A stretch of DNA of 7,963 bases. Origin: PVC group bacterium. GTDB taxonomy: Bacteria > Verrucomicrobiota > Kiritimatiellia > SS1-B-03-39 > UBA6053. Shown here one piece after another: positions 1 through 5,673 of this stretch. Location of the stretch: NCBI GenBank assembly GCA_003565815.1, contig PXAS01000482.1, forward strand, positions 1-7,963, in the 5' to 3' direction. The stretch's first letter is position 1, and every line of letters starts with the position of its first letter. Below the pieces are notes generated by a model, which did no database searches, was not told the origin of the DNA, and saw only the letters and a list, made by a program, of their open reading frames with translations. Position numbers and translations under genes: made by a program.

Positions 1-179
1 ACATTCGAGCGCGCCACATCCAGATAGTCGCAAATCGCCTCCGCATGCAACGGTTCCTCCGACAAATACAACAGCGCGTGCACCTGGGCCACCGTTCGGT
101 TGATGCCCCATTGCACGCCCATCTGACCCCAGTGCAAAATGAAGTCCCGTTCCACAGGCGTTAAGCTTTTGTTTTTCAT
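1..179 (-). CDS. GbsR/MarR-type transcriptional regulator, N-terminal part
   Basis: This is the first 59 codons of a gene that runs off the left edge. The product begins MKNKSLTPVERDF and continues with a block (HWGQMGVQWGINRTVAQ, then LLYLSEEPLHAEAI and LDVARSN) that I recognise as the start of the winged-helix domain of GbsR-like regulators of the MarR superfamily. These are cytoplasmic DNA-binding proteins, usually repressors. The recognition helix is just being entered where the window ends. The start is ambiguous: an in-frame ATG lies four codons upstream at 191 (MFRN-MKNK), but position 179 matches the family better. Neither start has a Shine-Dalgarno sequence; a promoter-like pair upstream would place the transcript start almost on the ATG, so a leaderless mRNA is possible. 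A 24-bp inverted repeat overlaps the start codon and suggests self-repression. The family call is good; the ligand and targets cannot be told. Confidence 0.85.
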   Translation of the reverse strand, partial: MKNKSLTPVERDFILHWGQMGVQWGINRTVAQVHALLYLSEEPLHAEAICDYLDVARSN

Positions 180-201
180 ATTTCTGAACATACAGAAATA
201 T
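178..201. promoter_or_regulatory. Inverted repeat over the regulator's start codon, candidate operator
   Basis: Perfect 9-bp arms, ATATTTCTG (178-186) and CAGAAATAT (193-201), are separated by AACATA. The repeat covers the start codon of the GbsR-like gene, and its spacer coincides with a possible -10 hexamer. Its position and symmetry suit a binding site for the dimeric regulator itself. Binding is an inference. Confidence 0.55.
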
Positions 202-214
202 CAGAATTATTCAA
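187..214 (-). promoter_or_regulatory. Candidate promoter of the GbsR-like gene
   Basis: On the minus strand TTGAAT (209-214) is followed after 16 bases by TATGTT (187-192). The -35 and -10 matches are four to five of six. The -10 ends seven bases before the ATG at 179, so transcription would start at or next to the start codon, which agrees with the absence of a ribosome binding site. Confidence 0.4.
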
Positions 215-239
215 GAGATTTTTTGAAAAAAACCGATCC

Positions 240-875
240 TCATGCCAAAAGACTTCGGTAAATGTCCGCATCCTCTTCCGAGAAACAACAAAAGGTCACC
301 TCCAAATCCTTCCCGTTTCGTTGGAGAAAATCGGTGACGGTTTGGACGGCGATGGCGGCGGCCTTCTCTTTTGGAAAACGATACACGCCGGTACTGATGC
401 AAGGGAAAGCCAGACGATGAATTCCGTCGGTGGCCCTGGCGATTTCCAGACAGCGTTTGTAACAGGAGGACAGGTGTTCCGCTTCTTTTTTGGCGCCGCC
501 CTTCCACACCGGCCCCACGGTATGCAGAACGAAGCTTGCGGGAAGATTGAATCCCGGGGTGAGTTTCGCGTCCCCGGTTTTGCATCCGCCCAATCGCAAA
601 CAGGCGGTCAACAGACCGGGTCCGGCGGCGCGATGAATGGCGCCATCCACGCCCCCTCCTCCCAAGAGGGTTCGATTGGCGGCATTCACGATCGCATCGA
701 CTTCCAGCCGGGTAATGTCCCCGCAAACCACCCGTAGCGGGAGGGTTCGATCCTTCCCGCCAAACTCACCACAACAGGAGTTCCCCTCGAAATAGCAGTC
801 GACACAAAGCCATTGCGCCCCCATCCGGGAAGCTCCCGGTTTTCCACATTGCTCACAGATTTGTGCTTCGCCCAT
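240..875 (-). CDS. Macro-domain protein (ADP-ribosyl hydrolase/deacetylase type) with N-terminal Cys4 ribbon
   Basis: The 211-residue product has two parts. Residues 7-27 hold two CxxC knuckles (C7/C10 and C24/C27) with a further CC pair at 34-35, which looks like a small zinc ribbon. From about residue 46 it is a complete macro domain of the YmdB/MacroD type: GDIT at 52-55, NAAN at 64-67, the GGGGVDGAIH phosphate loop at 72-81, HTVGP near 117 and the STGVY loop near 160. The family binds ADP-ribose and commonly removes the acetyl group from O-acetyl-ADP-ribose or hydrolyses mono-ADP-ribose from proteins; action here is cytoplasmic. The ATG at 875 is preferred over a TTG five codons upstream (890); neither has a clear ribosome binding site. 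It lies just upstream of the GbsR-like gene, with a 60-base gap. The exact substrate is unknown, and the ribbon fusion is not typical of YmdB itself. Confidence 0.88.
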   Translation of the reverse strand: MGEAQICEQCGKPGASRMGAQWLCVDCYFEGNSCCGEFGGKDRTLPLRVVCGDITRLEVDAIVNAANRTLLGGGGVDGAIHRAAGPGLLTACLRLGGCKTGDAKLTPGFNLPASFVLHTVGPVWKGGAKKEAEHLSSCYKRCLEIARATDGIHRLAFPCISTGVYRFPKEKAAAIAVQTVTDFLQRNGKDLEVTFCCFSEEDADIYRSLLA

Positions 876-947
876 ACTTGAAGATACCAAAACCCAACGA
901 TGAAAAAAATGTTTTTCTTTGGGGAGTCGTTACAGAATCATCCCCCT

Positions 948-1158
948 TTATTCATGTGGCCGAAAAAAAGATTCCACGATGTTGAATTCACCGGGCAGAC
1001 AAACGACCAATACGTCCCCCTCCTCCAACAACCTCATAGCGTCCTTCCAACCTTGGGAAAAAAACAATTTCCAGCCTGTACACCAAAAAAAGGGGTGGCA
1101 GGATCAAAAGAAGCGCGATCAAATATTGCGCTACAGGAGTGGAAATCGCTTTTCGCAC
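948..1158 (-). pseudogene. Small membrane protein broken by a one-base homopolymer shift (unrecognised)
   Basis: Two adjoining frames together read like one protein. From a GTG at 1158 the first frame gives MRKAISTPVAQ and a strong membrane helix (YLIALLLILPPLFLVY) followed by RLEIVF. A run of seven T (plus-strand A7 at 1058-1064) follows. After it the sensible reading is in another frame: SQGWKDAMRLLEEGDVLVV, then CLPGEFNIVESFFRPHE and a TAA at 950-948. Removing one T joins both parts into a 69-residue protein with one N-terminal membrane helix and a soluble tail. The first frame can also be extended to a TTG at 1239. I do not recognise the family. It could be a true decayed gene, a homopolymer sequencing error, or a slippage site. 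Confidence is limited because the protein is short and has no clear ribosome binding site. Confidence 0.35.
1058..1064. other. Homopolymer run at a reading-frame break
   Basis: Seven A on the plus strand (T7 in the minus-strand gene) sit exactly where the coding frame of the small membrane protein must change. A length of six would restore the frame. Two more runs of seven occur in the same short gene area (near 963-969 and 1084-1091). Confidence 0.4.
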
Positions 1159-1257
1159 GGGAGCAAAGAAAAGAAGGGGTGAAATTTTGGACAGATGAAC
1201 CGTAGAGAAAAATGTGCCTGAAAGCGGAACAAGAGTCAATGCGAAACACGATCACCT

Positions 1258-1266
1258 CCTCCGGCC
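1258..1266. repeat. 9-bp direct repeat, left copy (target-site duplication)
   Basis: CCTCCGGCC directly abuts the left end of the inverted-repeat element and recurs immediately after its right end (1411-1419). Exact abutment on both sides is the hallmark of a target-site duplication. Confidence 0.7.
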
Positions 1267-1410
1267 GGGCGCATCTCATAATTGGTGTTTTTTTTTGCCG
1301 TAGCTGCAACTGTCCCCAGTTGCAGAACCTAATCATAGATCTGGATATCGAAGCTGGGGACAGCTTCGACTACGACGATTCGACAGTTTCACTAATTATG
1401 AGATGCGCCC
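1267..1410. mobile_element. MITE-like element, copy 1 (144 bp)
   Basis: The ends are 21-bp inverted repeats (1267-1287 and 1390-1410) with one mismatch; the outer part reads GGGCGCATCTCATAATT. The element has no room for a transposase. Inside are two perfect 9-bp hairpins: CTGCAACTG-TCCC-CAGTTGCAG (1304-1325) and TCGAAGCTG-GGGA-CAGCTTCGA (1348-1369). It is flanked by a 9-bp direct repeat, which indicates insertion by a transposase acting in trans. A related copy is at 4081-4222. I cannot name the parent insertion sequence. Confidence 0.8.
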
Positions 1411-1419
1411 CCTCCGGCC
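1411..1419. repeat. 9-bp direct repeat, right copy (target-site duplication)
   Basis: CCTCCGGCC follows the element's right inverted repeat without a gap and is identical to 1258-1266. Confidence 0.7.
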
Positions 1420-1434
1420 CCGTTCGCGGTGCAG

Positions 1435-1475
1435 GCGGGTGATCGTCCACCCGCACTGACTCGTTCAGTGGCGGG
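1435..1475. other. Two overlapping, mutually exclusive hairpins
   Basis: GCGGGTG (1435-1441) can pair with CACCCGC (1448-1454). The segment 1450-1459 (CCCGCACTGA) can instead pair with TCAGTG-G-CGGG (1465-1475, one bulged G). The shared bases 1450-1454 mean only one stem can form at a time. A T6 run comes only at 1492-1497, too far for an ordinary intrinsic terminator. No gene starts just downstream on the plus strand, so a switch role is doubtful. Confidence 0.45.
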
Positions 1476-1497
1476 TCTTGTTGGCATTTGGTTTTTT

Positions 1498-1589
1498 AAC
1501 CACGGAGTACACGGAGTGCACGGAATGTGGGGAAAAATTTTAGGTATATTCCCGTTCGTGATTCCGTGTATTCTGTGTGTTCTGTGGTT
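1498..1589 (+). repeat. Long palindromic repeat with a 29-bp RNA stem
   Basis: The left arm 1498-1526 (AACCACGGAGTACACGG...) pairs with the right arm 1561-1589 (...TTCTGTGGTT). Of 29 positions, 23 are Watson-Crick and all six others are G.U wobbles when the plus strand is read as RNA. The left arm is itself a threefold repeat of a CACGGA-type unit. The loop is 34 bases and AT-rich. It resembles the CACGGAG-rich dispersed repeats I know from several bacterial phyla, but no second copy lies in this window. Confidence 0.7.
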
Positions 1590-1617
1590 CATTTTCATTG
1601 CAAAAGATCAGTATCCA

Positions 1618-1795
1618 TCAGTGGTTCGATTCTTCTGATTTCCACTTTGCCAACATGTTCATGAACGTTTCCGTGGCCACCAGATCAGATCCATGGCGGC
1701 GGTGGGTTCGTCGAGCACCAGCACGCCGGGGTCCACCACCAAGGCCCGCGAAAGCAACAAGCGTTGCATTTCACTCTCGGATAGGTTTTGATTAT
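1618..1795 (-). pseudogene. Relic of an ABC-transporter ATPase (signature and Walker B region)
   Basis: The minus strand encodes QNLSESEMQRLLLSRALVV then DPGVLVLDEPTAAMDL, which is the signature region (LSGGE-type, here LSESE) followed by the Walker B and D-loop of an ABC ATPase. The frame breaks immediately after MDL and resumes in another frame as VATETFMNMLAKWKSEESNH and a TGA at 1620-1618. The break is explained by a 5-bp tandem duplication (AGATC twice, 1682-1691); with one unit the text reads MDLVATETF without interruption. The Walker A half is missing upstream, where the relic abuts the end of the membrane-protein gene, and the H-loop is missing downstream. It is therefore a deleted and frameshifted remnant and cannot make a working ATPase. 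The transporter it belonged to cannot be told. Confidence 0.82.
1682..1691. repeat. 5-bp tandem duplication that breaks the ATPase relic
   Basis: AGATC occurs twice in a row on the plus strand. Deleting one copy restores the reading frame across the D-loop of the ABC relic, so this is the likely frameshift event. Confidence 0.7.
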
Positions 1796-2214
1796 TCAAA
1801 GTAATGCAAATGCACAAGCAAGATTACCGTGCGCACGGTCCAGGACACGGTACGGATCCAGTTTCCCCGCACCAGGTTCCGATGTATGTTCGCATCGTAC
1901 CCTTGGCAGAGTTTTGCGTGTGCGGGCACTTGCAGGGCGAAGGTGCTGACCCAAATCGCCGCCAGCAAAAGCGCGGCCACCCCGGAAAGGAGCGTGCGTT
2001 CGTGGGCGATCCAATAAAGTTGCAGGGCCATTTCCACCACCATCACCGGTCCCACCACCGGCCCCATGCGGCGGGTATATTCGCGGTGGGCCTCCGCCGA
2101 ATTCGTTCCCTGACCGTGGGACAGCAAGGGATATTCCACCCGCTGCACAAACCAAATCACGCCGGTCATATACGCGGTGGTGAAGAAGTGGAGTTGTTGC
2201 CAGATCGTGGACAT
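1792..2214 (-). CDS. Small four-helix integral membrane protein, unknown function
   Basis: The 140-residue product (MSTIWQQLHFF...) has four likely membrane helices at about 8-26, 50-70, 75-95 and 119-137. Conserved-looking features are the tract PVVGPVMVVEMAL in helix 2, the QVPAH motif at 95-99, and NWIRT at 118-122 before the last helix. I know similar uncharacterised proteins in which helix 3 ends in QVPxH and helix 4 begins with NWxRT; the layout also recalls DUF1772-type proteins, but this is not certain. The ATG at 2214 is chosen because the upstream TTG (2265) would add a basic, proline-rich 17-residue stretch unlike a helix start. It lies 67 bases downstream of the glycosidase on the same strand and may be co-transcribed with it. 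No residue points to a reaction. Confidence 0.8.
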   Translation of the reverse strand: MSTIWQQLHFFTTAYMTGVIWFVQRVEYPLLSHGQGTNSAEAHREYTRRMGPVVGPVMVVEMALQLYWIAHERTLLSGVAALLLAAIWVSTFALQVPAHAKLCQGYDANIHRNLVRGNWIRTVSWTVRTVILLVHLHYFE

Positions 2215-2281
2215 GGGCTTCGCTTTGCGTGGGGGTGACCGTTTGAGAGGACCTCGCGGGTTCAAGGTCGATTCGTGAAAA

Positions 2282-3943
2282 TCAGATCAGCCAGTCGTAC
2301 CAAGGCAGGATGGCATCCCTTTTCCGTGGATCCCCGGAATGATCCAGCACCACATCCTCCAGATGCGGCAGAAAAGAGACGATGCTTCCCTCCCCCGGTT
2401 CGGAGCGCAGGCAAAGGGGGATTTCCTCGCTTTGATCCCGCAATAGAACCGTGGCCCCTTCCACCCGGATTTGCAGACGAATGTTGCGGGGAAAACGGGT
2501 AAAGGTGTAGGCCGTGCCGTCGAGTTCGGCGGTCACGGGATTCGGAGCCCGGTAGTCCACGGGGTAAAAACCGAGATCTTCGCAAACGTCCCGGGTCAGC
2601 AACACCGTGTCCACGCCCAAAATCACCAAGTGACCGCCCCGCCGCACCCACTCGGCCCAGTCCCGCCACTCCTGCAATTGCAGGGCCACCCCGGTCACCC
2701 ACACCATGCGGACGCCGGCCTCATCCGCCTGCGCGGGGGAGCGCACCACGGCGGTAGGCGATTGGGTCACCCGCTCCAACATGTATGCGGTCAGGGCCAT
2801 GCGCGAAGAGACGGTCACGGGCGCATTGCCAGGGTTGAAGGGATTGTCGCGCGGATAAAACTGACGGGGCCAAAGCACCGCATGCTCGCCATTTTCCGCC
2901 TCCTCTTCGCAGTCCTCCAGTCCCTGACAGAACTTTTGGAAATAGGCCAACCCGGGTTTGATCCGATCCGCATCATCGAAAAACCCAAGGTCCCGCTCCT
3001 TGGGGACGCGATGGTACGGATGAATGTCCGTGGAAAAGTCCCGCATGCACCACCAAAGATACCCATTGGCGCCGGCGGCGCGGGCGGCGGGCAACATCCG
3101 CCGCAGATAGACATCCTGTTGTTCGGGCCCAAAGGTGACGATGGTGCCGAATTCCTGCAGCATCACCGGGGCGAAGGCCCGGGCACAACGCGTGTAAAAC
3201 GGGAGCAGGTGCGCCGCGAAAGTATCGGTCATCCCGTCAAAACCCAGGGCATGCCAACCTGGCACCGGATACCCGTGCATGCTCAGCAAATCCGTCCCCG
3301 GCTGCTCGCCGAAACGCCATCCGGTGTCATTGATGACTTGGTTTTGCTCGTTGCCTGAAATCACGGGCACGCCCGGCAACCGGCGTCGCACGGCGGCGGT
3401 GATGTCCCCGCACCAGGCAATCACCTCCGCGGGCGAGGCTTGGCTCGATTCCGCCAGGCAACACAACTCGTTTCCGAGGTCCACCCCCACGAGCAGCTCC
3501 GGTATTTCCGCCAAAATGCCGCAGACTTTCTCCGTGAACGCCACCCCGCGCTCCCGCATGAACGCGTCCGAGAACACATTGCCCCGCTTCCATTCCGGCC
3601 AAAAGACGCCCCCGCTCATAAACCCCACGAACAATGAGGGCTGCAAAAAAATTCCCGCCGCGTCCGCCCAATGGATCAGTTGACGCAAGCGCTCGAAGAT
3701 TTTCCCGTCGTACTTGCCCGGTTCCGGTTCGAAATCCATCCAACGCAGAAAAACCCGCAAGGTATTGAAGCCCGGGGTGGCCGCCACCAAGGCGAAATCA
3801 TGGCGGATTTCCGCGTCCGGCCAAGCCTGCCAAAGCGCCACGCCACAGGACCCGGGCCAGTAGTTGAACCCGGTGGGATAAAAGCGTTGGCCGGCGCGTT
3901 GAAAATATCCGGTGACATCCAGCGTGGGAAAGGAATCGTTCAT
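2282..3943 (-). CDS. GH5-like glycoside hydrolase (clan GH-A), cytoplasmic
   Basis: The 553-residue product has a TIM-barrel of clan GH-A in residues about 10-340. Landmarks are RPxGFNYWP-like text at 23-30, NTLRVFLRW at 60-68, GNE at 157-159 (E159 the acid/base), HGYP at 223-226, QEFG at 263-266 (E264 the nucleophile) and YLWWCMRDF at the eighth strand. This order is that of retaining GH5-type beta-glycosidases such as mannanases and cellulases. Residues about 430-500 (WAEWVRRGGHLVILGVD) look like a Rossmann-type accessory domain, as in GH42 enzymes. There is no signal peptide, so it should act on imported oligosaccharides. The ATG at 3943 has AAGG nine bases upstream; the frame stays open further up to 4195, but that part is encoded by a repeat and is not protein-like. 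The sulfatase gene lies upstream on the same strand, with a MITE-like element between them. The substrate is not readable. Confidence 0.85.
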   Translation of the reverse strand: MNDSFPTLDVTGYFQRAGQRFYPTGFNYWPGSCGVALWQAWPDAEIRHDFALVAATPGFNTLRVFLRWMDFEPEPGKYDGKIFERLRQLIHWADAAGIFLQPSLFVGFMSGGVFWPEWKRGNVFSDAFMRERGVAFTEKVCGILAEIPELLVGVDLGNELCCLAESSQASPAEVIAWCGDITAAVRRRLPGVPVISGNEQNQVINDTGWRFGEQPGTDLLSMHGYPVPGWHALGFDGMTDTFAAHLLPFYTRCARAFAPVMLQEFGTIVTFGPEQQDVYLRRMLPAARAAGANGYLWWCMRDFSTDIHPYHRVPKERDLGFFDDADRIKPGLAYFQKFCQGLEDCEEEAENGEHAVLWPRQFYPRDNPFNPGNAPVTVSSRMALTAYMLERVTQSPTAVVRSPAQADEAGVRMVWVTGVALQLQEWRDWAEWVRRGGHLVILGVDTVLLTRDVCEDLGFYPVDYRAPNPVTAELDGTAYTFTRFPRNIRLQIRVEGATVLLRDQSEEIPLCLRSEPGEGSIVSFLPHLEDVVLDHSGDPRKRDAILPWYDWLI

Positions 3944-4008
3944 GCGCAACGGCCTTAGCAAATTCCCTTTGAAATTGAAAACATCATTCCTTGAAAAGAC
4001 GCTTCCCT

Positions 4009-4022
4009 TGTTTTCGATTTCA
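4009..4022. promoter_or_regulatory. Weak LacI-family/cre-like operator candidate upstream of the glycosidase
   Basis: TGTTTTCGATTTCA (minus strand TGAAATCGAAAACA) has the central CG and outer TG/CA of LacI-family sites and differs from a cre-type consensus (TGWAANCGNTNWCA) at one position. It lies 66-79 bases upstream of the glycosidase start. A second, better site is at 6233-6246. Chance occurrence is quite possible. Confidence 0.3.
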
Positions 4023-4080
4023 CAGGCGCATGCCGCAAACGGCACCGAAGAATGCGTCAGGTCATGCGCCCGGAACTTGC

Positions 4081-4222
4081 GGGCGCATCTCAGAATTGGT
4101 GTTTTTAAGCCGTAGCTGCAACTGTCCCAGTTGCAGAACCCTATTTCGTGCCCAAATATCAAAGCTGTGGACAGCTTCGACAACGATGAGCCCACCGTTT
4201 CACCAATTGTGAGATGCTGCCC
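4081..4222. mobile_element. MITE-like element, copy 2 (142 bp)
   Basis: The left end 4081-4101 (GGGCGCATCTCAGAATTGG...) and right end 4201-4222 are inverted repeats like those of copy 1, the right one with an extra T (GATGCTGCCC for GATGCGCCC). The first hairpin is CTGCAACTG-TCC-CAGTTGCAG (4116-4136); the second is AAGCTG-TGGA-CAGCTT (4162-4177). No flanking direct repeat is visible, so this is an older or rearranged copy. It sits between sulfatase and glycosidase and contains the sulfatase's stop codon (4202-4200). Confidence 0.78.
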
Positions 4223-5618
4223 CCCTGTCTTTTTTCCACACCTGACTTTTCACGGTCACCGGAACATCCCAGGGTTGCGGCGGCTGCGGCGTGTACATCG
4301 GGGCCGCGTCCCGTTCCGGCCAGGTGGGAATCAGCTTTTCAAATTTCGCGCGGGACCGGGCGGCGGCACCCTCTTCCTGTCCCGTCAGATCCACCGCCTC
4401 CTCCGGATCGGCGCACAGATCCACAAACTTTGCTGGTTTGCGGTCCGTGCCCACGTAGAGTTTATACCGCTCATCGCGCACCACCCGGTCGCGGAACACC
4501 CACTCGTTTTCCACCCCGCACTCACTGACTTTGGCGTTGTTCTGTCCGCCCATCGCCAGGATCCAGTCCCGGTCCACGCGATCGGTTTCCCCCCGCAAAA
4601 AAGGTGCGATCGACACCCCGTCCACTTTATCTTTTCCAGGAACCGGATGCCCCGCGAACTCCGCGAAGGTGGGAATCATATCCGTGAAATCGACCAGCGC
4701 ACCGCTCACCTGTCCCGGCGGAATCGTTCCCGGCCAATTGGCGATAAAAGGAATGTTCACCCCGGGTTCAATCGTTTTGGCTTTGCCGCCGGGGATAACC
4801 CGGTCGCCGATATGTCCGACCATGGATGCGTTTGTTCCGTTGTCCGAGGTGAAGATCACCAAGGTGTTTTCCCGAATGCCCATCTCCTCCAGCGCGTCCA
4901 CCATGCGGCCGAGCAGATGGTCGGTGTAGCGGACCATGGCCTTGTGCTTGTCCACATTGCTTTCCGCATCGGGCTCCAGCGGCGTGGTGGTGAACGGCGT
5001 GTGGGTCAGCACCATGGGATAATAGATGAAAAAGGGGTCGTCGGAGGCCTGGTGCTGTTTTGCGAAATCGATCACGAAGTCACAGAACAGGTCCGGTCCG
5101 AACGCGCCGGGATAGGTCTGAGCAGGCTTGTCCTTTGTGATGATGTAGGGATCCCAATAGCGGTTCTTACTGGGGGGATTGCCCGTCTCGTAGCCGGTCC
5201 ACATGCACCAGTCATCGAATCCCGCGTTGTCCATGGCGTCGGCCTCCACCCGGAAATCATTGATCTGCCACTTGCCCGCAACGGCGGTGGCATAGCCCGC
5301 CTCCCGCATCATCACGCCGAGGTTGCAGGGATAGGCGTCCACATCATAGCGCGCCCCCGCGCCCCACCGCGGCACATCCCAGTGGTTCACCCAGCCGTTC
5401 CGGTAGGGATACTGACCCGTCAGCAGACACATGCGCGAAGGGGTACACTGCGGCATGCTGTACACGTTCTCAAAACGGATTCCCCCCGCCGCCAGCGCGT
5501 CAATGATCGGCGTTTCCACATCTTTCGCCCCGTAACAGCTCACCCACTCCTTGCCAAGGTCGTCCAACAGGATAAAGAGGATGTTAGGACGGTTGTTTTT
5601 TTGCGGGACAGCTTGCAT
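4200..5618 (-). CDS. S1-family sulfatase (formylglycine type), cytoplasmic
   Basis: The 472-residue product is a full-length type I sulfatase, which hydrolyses sulfate esters, here probably of a glycan. Seen in order: the calcium-binding aspartates DD at 19-20, the formylglycine motif CTPSR at 58-62 followed by LLTGQYP, GKWQ at 115-118, THTPF with H206, and TSDNG with D259-N260, then GGKAK. C58 must be converted to formylglycine by a separate enzyme that is not in this window. Two oddities: the usual GKWH histidine is Q118, and there is no signal peptide, as the catalytic fold starts ten residues in. The last residues (GAASHNW) and the stop are encoded by a MITE-like element. ATG 5618 is chosen over TTG 5621; AAGGA lies nine bases upstream. 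It probably desulfates a substrate used by the co-directional glycosidase downstream; that link is inferred. Confidence 0.93.
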   Translation of the reverse strand: MQAVPQKNNRPNILFILLDDLGKEWVSCYGAKDVETPIIDALAAGGIRFENVYSMPQCTPSRMCLLTGQYPYRNGWVNHWDVPRWGAGARYDVDAYPCNLGVMMREAGYATAVAGKWQINDFRVEADAMDNAGFDDWCMWTGYETGNPPSKNRYWDPYIITKDKPAQTYPGAFGPDLFCDFVIDFAKQHQASDDPFFIYYPMVLTHTPFTTTPLEPDAESNVDKHKAMVRYTDHLLGRMVDALEEMGIRENTLVIFTSDNGTNASMVGHIGDRVIPGGKAKTIEPGVNIPFIANWPGTIPPGQVSGALVDFTDMIPTFAEFAGHPVPGKDKVDGVSIAPFLRGETDRVDRDWILAMGGQNNAKVSECGVENEWVFRDRVVRDERYKLYVGTDRKPAKFVDLCADPEEAVDLTGQEEGAAARSRAKFEKLIPTWPERDAAPMYTPQPPQPWDVPVTVKSQVWKKDRGAASHNW

Positions 5619-5673
5619 CAATTCTTATCCTTCGTGATATGACGTGAACCTTTTTCCAGAAGTTGGTTCTTAT

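Larger units (their letters stand above)
1159..1617. other. Gene-free stretch filled by repeats
   Basis: I see no convincing gene here. The stretch holds a MITE-like element (1267-1410), two overlapping hairpins (1435-1475) and a long palindrome (1498-1589). Short reading frames such as the plus-strand one giving HGVHGVHG are by-products of the palindrome. Confidence 0.6.

Noticed and set aside
219..236. T6-G-A7 symmetry after the macro-domain gene as a terminator
   Set aside because: The stem would consist only of A-T pairs with almost no loop, so it cannot act as a normal intrinsic terminator.
1250..1260. GATCACCTCCT on the plus strand, as at the 3' end of 16S rRNA
   Set aside because: No other 16S sequence surrounds it. 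It is simply the complement of a strong ribosome-binding-like AGGAGGTGATC on the minus strand, with no convincing start at the right distance.
1498..1589. CRISPR array or tandem repeat gene
   Set aside because: The CACGGA units are short and contiguous within palindrome arms, with no spacers of regular length.
1429..1638. Plus-strand open frame encoding HGVHGVHG and a hydrophobic tail
   Set aside because: It is the translation of the palindromic repeat at 1498-1589; both arms produce repetitive peptides in any frame.
3944..4195. N-terminal extension of the glycosidase frame
   Set aside because: The frame is open, but the added residues are encoded by the MITE-like repeat and a non-protein-like leader. 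The ATG at 3943 has a plausible ribosome binding site and starts right before the domain.
4131..5642. Plus-strand open frame of 503 codons
   Set aside because: It lies opposite the sulfatase, which has all family motifs on the minus strand. The plus-strand translation is rich in H, R, P and V without any domain pattern, as expected for an antisense shadow.
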